Below are positions 1 through 11,404 of a stretch of DNA of 64,000 nt, piece by piece (position 1 is the first letter of the stretch; each line of letters opens with the position of its first letter). This DNA comes from Lysobacterales bacterium (GTDB lineage Bacteria; Pseudomonadota; Gammaproteobacteria; Xanthomonadales; Rhodanobacteraceae). The notes beneath the pieces are model-generated. The model did no database searches, had not been told where the DNA came from, and saw nothing but the letters and a program-made list of their open reading frames with translations. The DNA lies in contig NSJK01000006.1 of NCBI GenBank assembly GCA_002632325.1, forward strand, positions 92,862-156,861, in the 5' to 3' direction. The position numbers and the translations under genes were made by a program.

Positions 1-2
1 CC

Positions 3-2276
<2,274 letters not shown>

Positions 2277-2347
2277 GCGTGGCCGCGCACGCGACAGGCT
2301 AGAATGCGCGCTCCCATCGCAGACCCCGACTGCAAGGAGCGGTGTCC

Positions 2348-3235
2348 ATGACAAGCAGGCGCGGCATCATTCTCGCGGGCGGCTCCGGCACGCGGCTGTA
2401 TCCGGTGACCCAGGCGGTGAGCAAGCAGCTCCTGCCGGTGTACGACAAGCCGATGATCTTCTATCCGCTGTCCACGCTCATGCTCGCCGGCATTCGCGAG
2501 GTGCTCATCATCAACACGCCGCACGAGCAGGCCTTGTTCCAACGGCTTCTGGGCGATGGCTCGCAGTGGGGCATCGACATTCGCTATGCGGTACAGCCTT
2601 CACCCGATGGGCTCGCGCAGGCCTTCCTGATCGGTCGCGACTTCGTGGCCGGCAAGCCCAGTTGTCTCGTGCTCGGCGACAACATCTTCCACGGTCATGG
2701 CCTCACCGAACAACTCGCACGGGCGAGTGCGCGCGAGCAGGGCGCAACCGTGTTCGGCTACTGGGTGCGTGATCCCGAGCGCTACGGCGTGGCCGAGTTC
2801 GACAACGCCGGGCGCGTGATCGGGCTGGAGGAAAAGCCCGCCCAGCCGCGCTCGAACTGGGCGGTGACGGGCCTGTATTTCTACGACGGCGATGTGTGCG
2901 AGCACGCCGCCGCGCTCAAGCCTTCGGCGCGTGGCGAACTGGAGATCACCGACCTCAATCGCCGTTATCTCGATGCGGGCGCGCTCATGCTCGAAAAGCT
3001 CGGTCGCGGCTATGCCTGGCTCGATACTGGCACGCACGAATCACTGGTCGAGGCTTCCAACTTCGTCGCCACGATCGAGAACCGCCAGGGCCTCAAGGTG
3101 TGCTGCCCCGAGGAAATCGCGTTCCAGCAGGGCTGGATCGATGCCGAACAGGTCTTGAAGCTCGCCGCGCCGCTGGCCAAGAACAGCTACGGTCAGTACC
3201 TGCAACATCTGGTGCGGCAGGGGCGCGCATCGTGA
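2348..3235 (+). CDS. rmlA: Glucose-1-phosphate thymidylyltransferase RmlA (RfbA)
   Basis: First enzyme of dTDP-L-rhamnose synthesis: dTTP + glucose-1-phosphate to dTDP-glucose, cytosolic. The N-terminus has the nucleotidyltransferase signature [13 protein letters not shown] followed by [18 protein letters not shown], typical of RmlA; 295 aa is the normal family length. I chose ATG 2348 over the in-frame GTG 2342 because the AAGGAG at 2334-2339 sits 8 nt before the ATG but only 2 nt before the GTG. The stop overlaps the GTG start of rmlC by 4 nt (GTGA), indicating translational coupling. rmlB, which often precedes rmlA, is not present upstream; hsdR occupies that place. Confidence 0.96.
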   Translation: MTSRRGIILAGGSGTRLYPVTQAVSKQLLPVYDKPMIFYPLSTLMLAGIREVLIINTPHEQALFQRLLGDGSQWGIDIRYAVQPSPDGLAQAFLIGRDFVAGKPSCLVLGDNIFHGHGLTEQLARASAREQGATVFGYWVRDPERYGVAEFDNAGRVIGLEEKPAQPRSNWAVTGLYFYDGDVCEHAAALKPSARGELEITDLNRRYLDAGALMLEKLGRGYAWLDTGTHESLVEASNFVATIENRQGLKVCCPEEIAFQQGWIDAEQVLKLAAPLAKNSYGQYLQHLVRQGRAS

Positions 3236-3789
3236 AGATCATCAAGACCCCGCTGCCCGGATGCCTGGTGATCGAGCCGGCCGTGCATGGCGATGCGCGC
3301 GGGTTTTTCTACGAGAGTTTCCACGCCGAAAAGTTCGCTCAGCTTGGGCTGGATCTCAAATTCGTGCAGGCCAATGTCTCGCGTTCGGCGCAGGGCGTGC
3401 TGCGCGGCCTGCATTACCAGTGGCCGCATCCGCAGGGCAAGCTCGTGAGCGTGCTCGAAGGCGAGGTCTACGACGTGGCGGTCGACATCCGTGTTGGCTC
3501 GCCGACTTTCGGCCAGTGGGCTGCGGCGGTGTTGTCGGCGCAGAACAAGCGCCACTTCTGGATACCGGAAGGCTTTGCGCACGGCTTCGCCGTGCTGTCC
3601 GAACAGGCCACCTTCGTCTACCAGTGCACCGCGCTGTACGACCGCGATGCCGATGCGGGCATCCGCTGGAACGATGCGCAGATCGGCGTGGACTGGCCGC
3701 TCGCGCAGCCTTCGTTGTCGGACAAGGACCAGCGTGCGCCGTTTCTCGCCGACGTGCCGCCCGAACGACTGCCGGTACATGCGCCGTGA
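3232..3789 (+). CDS. rmlC: dTDP-4-dehydrorhamnose 3,5-epimerase RmlC (RfbC)
   Basis: Third step of dTDP-L-rhamnose synthesis, double epimerisation at C3 and C5 of the 4-keto sugar. The 185-aa cupin shows the family landmarks [10 protein letters not shown] near residue 21, the catalytic-His motif RGLHYQ (His61) and the [10 protein letters not shown] strand near residues 110-119. It starts at a GTG overlapping the rmlA stop; no ATG gives a better fit to the family N-terminus ([10 protein letters not shown]). It is the last rml gene before the cluster is interrupted; rmlD follows only 5.1 kb downstream. Confidence 0.96.
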   Translation: MKIIKTPLPGCLVIEPAVHGDARGFFYESFHAEKFAQLGLDLKFVQANVSRSAQGVLRGLHYQWPHPQGKLVSVLEGEVYDVAVDIRVGSPTFGQWAAAVLSAQNKRHFWIPEGFAHGFAVLSEQATFVYQCTALYDRDADAGIRWNDAQIGVDWPLAQPSLSDKDQRAPFLADVPPERLPVHAP

Positions 3790-4284
3790 AATCGTACGAC
3801 CCCGCCTTTCGTTCGTCATCTTCAAGGGATCATGCGGGCAGTCCAGCGCAGGCCGGGACCATCGTGCTTTCCGGCGAGCCCGAACCTGATGTCCTGGCGC
3901 TCGTTGATCGTCCAGCCGGCTGTTGAGGGCGATGATTGGAGCCGAATCTCCACGGTGCGTCTCTCGCTTGATCGGCGGCTGATCCATGTTGGTGGAGCTT
4001 GTGGCGTCAAGGGGTGGATGTGCAGCGTAACCGACGCCTCGTTCGTACCGAAAGCGCATCGTGCCAGCCTGCCGCCTGGCCGCACGAGCTGGATTGTCTT
4101 GGGCTGATTGTGTTGACTGAGTCCCGAAAATGACATCCTGATGGAGTAGATTCTGGAAATCGGTGCTGGTACAGCATCCCGGCGATGGAGCATCGCCGCG
4201 CACCGTCGGGGTTCGTTCGGATCGGAACGGATTCCTGCCGACCGGACCGGCGCCTGAGTCACATGACAACCGGGGAGAAGTGCA
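3790..4284. other. Gene-free stretch at the left edge of the inserted secreted-protein block
   Basis: No supportable gene in these 495 bases; short open frames here lack family resemblance and start signals. A TTGACT at 4113-4118 resembles the TTGACTCGGAT sequence found upstream of the two HAF-like genes, and GGGGAGAA just before 4285 is the ribosome-binding site of the protease gene. Confidence 0.5.
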
Positions 4285-5826
4285 ATGAACCGGAAAACAA
4301 CAACGCTGTTGGCATCATTTTTTGGAATGGCAGCGATGTCGTACTCGATCGCGGCACGAAGTTCCGAAACATCGCAACAGTACGATCCGAAGGTTCTGGC
4401 TCAGGTCGCAGCCTTCTACGGCATCAGCGAGGGGGCGGCAATAGTGCGTCTGGACAAGGAGTACGAAGCCTCGGTGCAGGCGCGGCGCATCGAGGAGCTT
4501 CAGCTGCCGGGTTACGCGGGCCTGTGGTTCGATGCGCCGACACTGGCGCTCCACGTGGCTGTGAGCGGCGACGCAGACGTCGAGGCAGTCGAAGAACTGG
4601 GCGCCACCCCCGTGCGGGTCGCCCATGCCTTGACCGAACTCGATCGTGCTCGCGAGAACCTGACGGACGCCATGGATTCCGCCCTTGGCGCCGGCGTGGT
4701 GCGCGAGTCCTACGTGGATGTTCAGGCGAATGGTCTTGTCGTCGGAGTTACCGCTGAAAGCATGGCGCAGGCTTCGGAGTTCCTCAGGGCGCACCCGGAT
4801 TTCGGCGTGCCGGTGCAACTTGTGACCGCGCGGGAAGATGTCGATTTTTCGTCCAATCTCTACGGCGCCGATGGAACCCGAAATCACACTTGGGAGGGCG
4901 TTTACGGCGGCTCTCAACCTTGCTCGGCAGGTGCATCCGCCGAAAGGGTTAGTGGGTCGAGCTACACGGCCGGTTACGTGACGGCCGGGCATTGCAATTC
5001 GGTGAGCAGATCCACTGGGGTCGGCGACATCATCCATACCAGCGGCGACGCAAGCCTCGGACAAGCGGTCTGGTCCTCGTTCGATATTGGCCCGCCCTAC
5101 AAGGTTTACAACAATGAGGATGGCGCTTGGGTTCAGACCAACGCTGGCTGGACGCCACAGCCCAAGATCAATGGCTATTCAAGTGGGACCCTGACTGTCA
5201 GCGCAACTTGGGCGGGTACACTCGAAGCGCCAGTGGGCACGACTGCCTGTCGATATGGCGGAACCTCAGGTGGTCCGCACTGCGCTGCCATCAGCACAAA
5301 GAATGTCACTGCCTGCTTTACTGGTTGCACAATCACTATCAAAGGATTGAGCAAGGTCAATGGAATCTGCACGAATGCCGGCGATTCCGGCGGCCCGCTG
5401 ATCACGCCTGCGAACCAGGTCCAAGGCACGGACACGGGTGGAACGCTAAACTCCTGCCCAGACAGCAGCACCGACTACGTGTATTTCCAGCCGATCACCA
5501 CGACCTTGAACCGTGCGAATTCGGTGCTTGGTGCAGTCGCCATGTTGACTTCGCATGGGCGATCCGCTCCGACGTTTTCCGTCATGACCTGTCCGGACCC
5601 GGGAAGCGCCAGCGGCCATTTCATCTGTTTCGTTGGCGCCTACGACTCCCAAGGCAAGACAACCATGTCTTGGCCGACGAACACGGGCAAGACCTCCACC
5701 ACGAGTACCGTGAGCGGAAGTTGCGCACAGAACCAGACGGTGATCGTCACCCTGTCGCTGGCCAATCCTTACGGCACGACGACGTCAACGAAGTCGTTCC
5801 TTTGCCCCTGGGGCCCGCCCGTGTAA
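4285..5826 (+). CDS. Secreted S1-family (trypsin/alpha-lytic-like) serine protease
   Basis: A predicted extracellular serine endopeptidase, 513 aa. Residues 1-24 form a signal peptide (MNRKTTTLLASFF... ending near AARSS). A roughly 170-residue propeptide-like region with VRLDKEYEA and GLWFDAPT stretches resembles the pro-regions of streptogrisin/alpha-lytic proteases. The catalytic domain has TAGHC (His about 237), a candidate Asp in SSFDIG (about 267) and GDSGGP (Ser about 368). Paired cysteines fit an exported fold. The C-terminal 90 or so residues form a small Cys-containing extra domain. GGGGAGAA precedes the ATG. The signal peptide is strikingly like that of the next gene although the mature proteins are unrelated. 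Assignment of the catalytic Asp is inference. Confidence 0.85.
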   Translation: MNRKTTTLLASFFGMAAMSYSIAARSSETSQQYDPKVLAQVAAFYGISEGAAIVRLDKEYEASVQARRIEELQLPGYAGLWFDAPTLALHVAVSGDADVEAVEELGATPVRVAHALTELDRARENLTDAMDSALGAGVVRESYVDVQANGLVVGVTAESMAQASEFLRAHPDFGVPVQLVTAREDVDFSSNLYGADGTRNHTWEGVYGGSQPCSAGASAERVSGSSYTAGYVTAGHCNSVSRSTGVGDIIHTSGDASLGQAVWSSFDIGPPYKVYNNEDGAWVQTNAGWTPQPKINGYSSGTLTVSATWAGTLEAPVGTTACRYGGTSGGPHCAAISTKNVTACFTGCTITIKGLSKVNGICTNAGDSGGPLITPANQVQGTDTGGTLNSCPDSSTDYVYFQPITTTLNRANSVLGAVAMLTSHGRSAPTFSVMTCPDPGSASGHFICFVGAYDSQGKTTMSWPTNTGKTSTTSTVSGSCAQNQTVIVTLSLANPYGTTTSTKSFLCPWGPPV

Positions 5827-5888
5827 GGTCGGCTTCGCAGATGCCGTTCGTCCTTGCAAGTCTGAAGGCGAAGGACTTGTGGCGCAGC

Positions 5889-6002
5889 GCATGTCAAGGC
5901 AAGTCGGTCTACTATTCTTGACTCGGATAAGAGTTGATACCCGCAGAAGGGATCGGGGCTTGCTGCCGATTGAGTCGGAAGGGATGACCGGAGAAATGTG
6001 CA
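5889..6002 (+). repeat. Duplicated upstream region of the HAF-like genes (first copy)
   Basis: The roughly 110 bases before the gene at 6003 are a diverged copy of those before the gene at 7487 (about 7374-7486). Shared landmarks are GCATGTCA, GCAAGT, TTCTTGACTCGGAT followed by AGTTGAT, a GGGAT..TTGC..ATTGA stretch and a purine-rich ribosome-binding site. TTGACT at 5918-5923 and 7403-7408 sits 79 and 78 nt before each ATG and may be a -35 element; no convincing -10 was found. Confidence 0.55.
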
Positions 6003-7280
6003 ATGAATCGCAAAACAACATGGCTCCTGGCGTCGTTGCTTGGAATGACTGTGATCGCGGCTCGAAGTTCCGAGATGCCCCTTCAAACCCAATGGGCGGT
6101 GTTACAAGAGCCGACAAAAGCAGACGGCGCTCGCAGATTCAGCGACCTGTACAGCGTGACGTGGGAAGAAATCCCCATGCCTTACAGTACGCCAGCAGAT
6201 CGCCACGATATCAGGGCCGATTCGATCGCCAATGACGGCACGATCGCAGGAACCGGATCCGACGGGGTGTTGGTGTTGTGGCGCCCGGATTCACAGACTT
6301 GGGAATGGCTGCCCGAGGCGCTTGACCCAACAATGCCAAAGCTCATTTCGTCAGATGGATCGTCGGTTATTGCAACCGATGATCCGTACAGAATTCTGAC
6401 ATGGAATCGCATGGATGGATGGCAGGCATTGGCCGGGAGTACGGTGACTCAGTCAGCAGCTTCCAATGTCTCAAAAAATTTCCGGTTTGTCGTTGGTGGC
6501 GGCAGAAACGACGGCGAAGCGCCTCAAGCCTGGGTTTGGTCCCTCGATGGCGATATTCAGCAGATTTTGCAGACCCCTATTGGCGACTGCATTGTGGCTG
6601 CGCAAGCAGAGGCCGTTTCGAACGATGGCAATGTGGTCATTGGCAACGCACTGTGTCCAACCGAGGAAAACGGTTTTCATTATATCAAATACATCGCCAC
6701 ACGTTGGATCGCGGGCGGGCCTCCCACCATCCTTCACGACCCTTATGGAAGGGAACTTCCCAGGGTTGCGGCTTGCAATGCCGATTGCAGCACCGTCTTT
6801 GGCGATGGCCCGTGGTTTCTGAAAAGCAATGGAGAGTTTGGATTCATGGGAAATATTTCCGACGGTTATCCGTGGACTGAAGACTCTTATGGCCCATACC
6901 ATATATTTGACGCCTCAGCCGATGGCTCAATAGTCGTGGGGCTATATTTGGCGAATATCTATCCGCAAAATCCCAATCTGGAAATTTATGACGACAGACC
7001 CTTTATATGGTCGCAAGTGGCAGGCATGACGTCTCTGCGCTCGCTTGGCATCTGGGACGAAGATTGGGATATAATCAGCACGGTGCGTCTATCACCCGAC
7101 GGGCGGCTCCTCCTCGTTGCCGGGCTACGCAAGACTTGGGGCTTCTGGGCAGTGGTGGTGCATTTGACTCCCAATCCCGTGCGACTCACGGGCGGCCACT
7201 CGACGCACGCAATGCCTACTCCGCCTCGCGCGAATCAAGGCGCATCCTTGCGCGCCGGATCAGGGGCTGTCGTTGATTGA
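6003..7280 (+). CDS. Secreted HAF-repeat-like (beta-propeller type) protein, copy 1
   Basis: A predicted exported protein of 425 aa with signal peptide MNRKTTWLLASLLGMTVIAA. The mature part carries repeated strand pairs of the type SNDGNVVIGNAL, SADGSIVVGLYL and SPDGRLLLVAGL, the pattern of HAF/propeller-like extracellular proteins in which each blade carries S-x-DG-x-x-V-x-G. Function unknown. It is followed by a tandem paralogue (7487-8752) with the same domain order and a near-identical C-terminus (HLTPNPVRLTGGHS). Local GC is visibly lower than in the flanking sugar genes, which with the interrupted rml cluster suggests acquisition. GGAGAA at 5990-5995 serves as ribosome-binding site. Confidence 0.72.
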   Translation: MNRKTTWLLASLLGMTVIAARSSEMPLQTQWAVLQEPTKADGARRFSDLYSVTWEEIPMPYSTPADRHDIRADSIANDGTIAGTGSDGVLVLWRPDSQTWEWLPEALDPTMPKLISSDGSSVIATDDPYRILTWNRMDGWQALAGSTVTQSAASNVSKNFRFVVGGGRNDGEAPQAWVWSLDGDIQQILQTPIGDCIVAAQAEAVSNDGNVVIGNALCPTEENGFHYIKYIATRWIAGGPPTILHDPYGRELPRVAACNADCSTVFGDGPWFLKSNGEFGFMGNISDGYPWTEDSYGPYHIFDASADGSIVVGLYLANIYPQNPNLEIYDDRPFIWSQVAGMTSLRSLGIWDEDWDIISTVRLSPDGRLLLVAGLRKTWGFWAVVVHLTPNPVRLTGGHSTHAMPTPPRANQGASLRAGSGAVVD

Positions 7281-7486
7281 GCGGTGGATAGCCGGACAAC
7301 ATATGGCTCTATCGCGTTTGGTGTGGATTTCGATCATTTGGCCGTCTGAACGGATAACGTGATTCAGGGCAGTGCATGTCAGAGCAAGTACGCCGATTCT
7401 TCTTGACTCGGATGAAAGTTGATCCTGAGGAACGAATCGGGATGCGTTGCCAATTGAATTGAAAGAGAAAGCTGGAGAGGGATTCA

Positions 7487-8752
7487 ATGAGCCGTGGAAC
7501 AATATGGCTGATGGCGTCGTTGCTTGTAGTGACAGCGACTGCGGTTCGGAGCGCCGAAACACCGCAAACGCCACAGGCTTTGTCACAGCAACCAACGAAT
7601 TTCGACGGCCCACGCAGGTTCAGTCATTTGTACAGCGCGACGTGGGAGGAAATCCCCATCCCTCAAGAGGCATTGCAAAATTTTATTTGGGCAACATCGA
7701 TCACCGATGATGGCACGATCGCAGGAAAGCAGGGCGACGCGCTGGTGCTATGGCACCCGGATGCGCAAGTCTGGGAGCGCGTGCCCAGGGTGCTCGCCCC
7801 AGCGGCCGTATTCATTTCGCCGGATGGATCGTCGATCATCGCAACCGACGACACGCAGAGCATCTTGAGTTGGAACCGCACAGATGGCTGGCAGACATTG
7901 GCCGGGAGCACGGTGGCTCTGTCGGGGGCCTACAATGTCTCCAGGAATTTTCAGTTCGCAGTTGGAAACGGCGCGAATCAAGGCGAAGCATCACAAGGCT
8001 GGGTCTGGGCCATTGATGGGGGTGTCCAGCAAATGCTGCCGAATCCAGAGTGGAGTACGAGCGTGGTTGCGACGGCGGTTTCCGACGACGGCAACGTGGT
8101 CGTCGGCGCCGCGGTGCGTGCGCCGCCACCGGGCGAATCTTATCCGGAGTATCTTGCCGTTCGTTGGGTGAGTGGCGGGCTGCCGACCCAGCTTCGTGCC
8201 GCCGACGGCAGCGAAATACCTGCGGCAGTCGCTTGCAACGCCGATTGCAGCATGGTCTTTGGCTCCAACGGCTGGTTTCTGAAGAACAACGGTGATTTTG
8301 GATTCCTGTTCTGGTCGCTGGGCGGCATCCCCGATGCCTACCCCGATCCTTATGGTCCGTATGCGACCTATTCCATCTATGACGTCTCATCCGACGGATC
8401 AATGGTCGCAGGACTGTACGCTCAGAATATGTATCCCCAGAATCCCAATTCGGAAAGCTCTGTCCAGCGGCCTTTTCTGTGGACGCAAGCGACTGGCGTG
8501 GTGTCCTTGCGTTCGCTGGGCATCGATGACAGAGACTGGCAGTTCATCGACGCGATGCGCCTGTCGCCGGATGGCCGGCGCCTCCTCATTGCCGGAGTAA
8601 ACCAATCCAATAATCCAAGGGCGGCGGTGGTACATCTGACTCCCAATCCCGTGCGACTCACGGGCGGCCATTCGAGGCACGCTATGCCGAGTCCGCCTCG
8701 CGCGAACCATAATGGATCGCTGCGGGTTGGACCAATTCCGATGGATCAATGA
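7487..8752 (+). CDS. Secreted HAF-repeat-like (beta-propeller type) protein, copy 2
   Basis: Tandem paralogue of the preceding gene, 421 aa, with signal peptide MSRGTIWLMASLLVVTATAV and the same blade-like repeats (SDDGNVVVGAAV, SSDGSMVAGLYA, SPDGRRLLIAGV). Landmark sequences SWNRTDGWQTLAGS and RPFLWTQATGVVSLRSLGI align directly with copy 1, so the pair arose by gene duplication that included the upstream region. Copy 2 is closer in base composition to the rest of the window. GGAGAGGG before the ATG fits a ribosome-binding site. Role unknown; surface or extracellular location is inferred from the signal peptide. Confidence 0.72.
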   Translation: MSRGTIWLMASLLVVTATAVRSAETPQTPQALSQQPTNFDGPRRFSHLYSATWEEIPIPQEALQNFIWATSITDDGTIAGKQGDALVLWHPDAQVWERVPRVLAPAAVFISPDGSSIIATDDTQSILSWNRTDGWQTLAGSTVALSGAYNVSRNFQFAVGNGANQGEASQGWVWAIDGGVQQMLPNPEWSTSVVATAVSDDGNVVVGAAVRAPPPGESYPEYLAVRWVSGGLPTQLRAADGSEIPAAVACNADCSMVFGSNGWFLKNNGDFGFLFWSLGGIPDAYPDPYGPYATYSIYDVSSDGSMVAGLYAQNMYPQNPNSESSVQRPFLWTQATGVVSLRSLGIDDRDWQFIDAMRLSPDGRRLLIAGVNQSNNPRAAVVHLTPNPVRLTGGHSRHAMPSPPRANHNGSLRVGPIPMDQ

Positions 8753-8926
8753 ACCGGAGCGCTCAGGTTCACCGATGAGTGCAACGGAGTGCGGGAGGAA
8801 AGCTGCCTTCTTTTGGCCATTTCGGTGCAGGCCAGAGTTCAACTCGCACTTGGGCCGAGAGGAGAACTGGATGACCCGTGTGTTGCGGCCTCGCAAGGCG
8901 CCTTTGGTCTTGGTCGAGATAAATAT

Positions 8927-9826
8927 GTGAGGATCCTGCTGCTTGGCGCCAACGGTCAGGTCGGCCATGAGCTGCTCGCCGCGCTCGCGCCGCTGGGCGA
9001 GGTCATCGCCGCGACCCGCAGTGGCGAGCTCGAATCAGGCGCGCCCTGCCTGCGAGCCGATCTGGCCGACGCCGCAAGTCTGCGCGTCGCGCTCGATGGC
9101 GCGCGTGCCGACCTCATCGTCAATGCCGCTGCCCATACCGCGGTCGATCGCGCCGAAGACGAGCCGGAACTTGCTGATCGCATCAACCATCGTGCGGTGG
9201 CTGAGATCGGTGGTTGGGCCGCGGCGCATGGTGCGCGCGTGCTGCATTACTCGACCGACTACGTGTTCGATGGCACGCAGTCGCGCGCGTACCGCGAGGA
9301 CGACGCGACCGCGCCGCTGGGCGTGTACGGGCGCAGCAAATTGGCGGGCGAACAGGCGCTGCGCGCGAGCGGTGCCAGTCAGCTGATCCTGCGTACGGCC
9401 TGGGTGTATGCAGCGCGCGGGCACAATTTCCTGCGCACGATGCTGCGCCTTGCGGGTGAGCGCGAGGAGCTGCGCGTGGTCGCCGACCAGATCGGCGCGC
9501 CCACGCCCGCGCACTGGATCGCGCGTGCCAGCGCGCAAGTGCTGGCGCAATGGCAGGGTGATCCGGGCTTGTACCATCTCGTTGCCGGCGGGCAGGCGAG
9601 CTGGCACGACTTCGCCAGTGCGATCATCGCTGGCGCCCATGCTCGCGGCCTCATCGCCCATGCGCCGCGCGTGGTGCCGATCACCAGCGCGCAATACCCC
9701 ACACGCGCGTGCCGCCCGGCCCGTTCCGTGCTCGACTGCACAAGGCTCAAGGCTGCATTCGGGCTAGAATTGTCCGATTGGCGGCTTGGTCTGGATGAAG
9801 TCCTGGCCGAGCTCGCGCGCCGCTGA
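8927..9826 (+). CDS. rmlD: dTDP-4-dehydrorhamnose reductase RmlD (RfbD)
   Basis: Last step of dTDP-L-rhamnose synthesis, NAD(P)H reduction of the 4-keto group. Start chosen at GTG 8927 because it gives the family N-terminus MRILLLGANGQVG with the Rossmann motif at residues 7-13; the frame is open further upstream but encodes nothing family-like. The SDR active-site pair is YGRSK at residues 134-138, with DYVFDG near 111. 299 aa is the normal length. It is separated from rmlA-rmlC by the S1/HAF block and followed at 116 nt by manC. Confidence 0.95.
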   Translation: MRILLLGANGQVGHELLAALAPLGEVIAATRSGELESGAPCLRADLADAASLRVALDGARADLIVNAAAHTAVDRAEDEPELADRINHRAVAEIGGWAAAHGARVLHYSTDYVFDGTQSRAYREDDATAPLGVYGRSKLAGEQALRASGASQLILRTAWVYAARGHNFLRTMLRLAGEREELRVVADQIGAPTPAHWIARASAQVLAQWQGDPGLYHLVAGGQASWHDFASAIIAGAHARGLIAHAPRVVPITSAQYPTRACRPARSVLDCTRLKAAFGLELSDWRLGLDEVLAELARR

Positions 9827-9942
9827 TCGGCGGGGCGAACGCCATGGTTTCCCCCTGCAGCGAGCCCGGTTTCGGCGGGTTTGCCGTTCGGCCGGCGTGC
9901 CGGAACCCGCGCCTGCCGCTTGTCGGTTCCAAGGAGTCAGTC

Positions 9943-11370
9943 ATGCTCGTACCCGTAATCCTTTCCGGCGGTGCCGGCACGCGGCTGTGGCCGGTGTCGC
10001 GCAGCGCCTATCCCAAACCCTTCATGCGCATGGGCGATGGCCAGTCGCTGCTGCTCAAGACACTCGATCGCGCACTGCGCTGCGCGGGTGGCGGCAGCGT
10101 GCTCACCGTGACCGGTCGCGACTACTACTTTCTCACCCGTGACGAGTACGGCCAGCAGCCGGGCGCGGATCTGGACCGCCTGCCGTTCCTGCTCGAACCG
10201 GTCGGGCGCAATACCGCGCCCGCGGTGGTGCTCGCGGCGCTGCATGCGCGCGAGCAGATTTCACCTGACGCAACCTTGCTGATTCTGCCGGCCGATCACC
10301 TGATCCGCGACCTGGATGCCTTCGTTGCCGATGCACGGCGCGCCGCCGCACTCGCGCAGGATGGCTGGCTCGTCACCTTCGGCATTCGGCCCACGCATCC
10401 GGAAACCGGCTTTGGCTACATCCGCATGGGTGATGCGATCGCCGGCAAGGAGGGCCGCGCGGTCGCGGCCTTCGTCGAGAAGCCGAACATGCAGACGGCC
10501 GAGAGCTATGTCGCCTCGGGTGACTACGTGTGGAACTCGGGCATGTTCTGTTTTCGCGCCGACACCCTGCTCGAAGTCGCAGCCAAGGTCTGCCCGGATG
10601 TGCTCGCGGCGGCGCAAGCTTGTCATGCCCAGGCAAGCGGCCACGAAAGTCCGGTCGAGTTTTCACGCGAGGCCTTCCTCGCCCAACCCGACATCTCCAT
10701 CGACTACGCGATCATGGAACGTGCGCCCAAGGTGGCCGTGGTGCCGGCGAGTTTCGACTGGAGCGACATCGGCTCGTGGAAGGCGATGAGTGATCTCGAC
10801 AGCGCCGACAGCGACGGCAACCGTGTGCGCGGCGAAGCCGTGGTGGTGGAAAGCGTCAATTGCTACATCCAGGCCGAGCAGCGCATGGTGGCTGCAGTCG
10901 GCGTGAGCGATCTGGTGATCGTCGATACCGGCGACGCGGTGCTGGTCTCGCACCGCGAGCGTGCGCAGCAGGTCAAGCAGGTGGTCGAGCGCCTGCGCGC
11001 GGGCAATCATGCCGCAGCCAGCGTGCACCAGACCGTGCATCGGCCCTGGGGCAGCTACACCGTGCTCGAGGACGCCGACGACTGCAAGGTCAAGCGCCTC
11101 ACCGTCAAGCCCGGTCATGTGCTGTCGCTGCAATTGCACCATCGACGCAGCGAACACTGGACCGTGGTCGATGGCGTGGCCAAGGTGCGCATCGGCGAGC
11201 GCGAGTTCCTGCTCAACCGCAACGAATCGGCCTACATTCCGATGGAAACCGTGCACCGGCTGGAAAATCCCACCGACACCGATATCCATCTGATCGAGGT
11301 GCAGTGCGGTGACTATTTCGGCGAGGACGACATCGTGCGCCTCGAGGACCGTTACGGGCGCGTGCGCTGA
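9943..11370 (+). CDS. manC: Bifunctional mannose-1-phosphate guanylyltransferase / mannose-6-phosphate isomerase (XanB/ManC type)
   Basis: Makes GDP-mannose for exopolysaccharide or LPS: the N-terminal domain condenses GTP with mannose-1-phosphate, and the C-terminal cupin isomerises fructose-6-phosphate. The start at ATG 9943 is supported by AAGGAG at 9931-9936 and the family N-terminus MLVPVILSGGAGTRLWP; the open frame upstream is rejected. FVEKP and the type II PMI cupin (RPWGSYTVLED, then VQCGDYFGEDDIVR near the C-terminus) are clear. 475 aa matches XanB/AlgA/ManC length. Its position after rmlD resembles Xanthomonad rml-xan clusters; a phosphomannomutase (xanA) is not in the window. Confidence 0.95.
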   Translation: MLVPVILSGGAGTRLWPVSRSAYPKPFMRMGDGQSLLLKTLDRALRCAGGGSVLTVTGRDYYFLTRDEYGQQPGADLDRLPFLLEPVGRNTAPAVVLAALHAREQISPDATLLILPADHLIRDLDAFVADARRAAALAQDGWLVTFGIRPTHPETGFGYIRMGDAIAGKEGRAVAAFVEKPNMQTAESYVASGDYVWNSGMFCFRADTLLEVAAKVCPDVLAAAQACHAQASGHESPVEFSREAFLAQPDISIDYAIMERAPKVAVVPASFDWSDIGSWKAMSDLDSADSDGNRVRGEAVVVESVNCYIQAEQRMVAAVGVSDLVIVDTGDAVLVSHRERAQQVKQVVERLRAGNHAAASVHQTVHRPWGSYTVLEDADDCKVKRLTVKPGHVLSLQLHHRRSEHWTVVDGVAKVRIGEREFLLNRNESAYIPMETVHRLENPTDTDIHLIEVQCGDYFGEDDIVRLEDRYGRVR

Positions 11371-11404
11371 CCCTTTTTTGTTCTTTTCGCAGGGAGACGA
11401 AGTG

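Noticed and set aside
8789..8926. Longer N-terminus for RmlD
   Set aside because: Upstream codons precede the Rossmann motif with unrelated sequence; GTG 8927 matches the family start.
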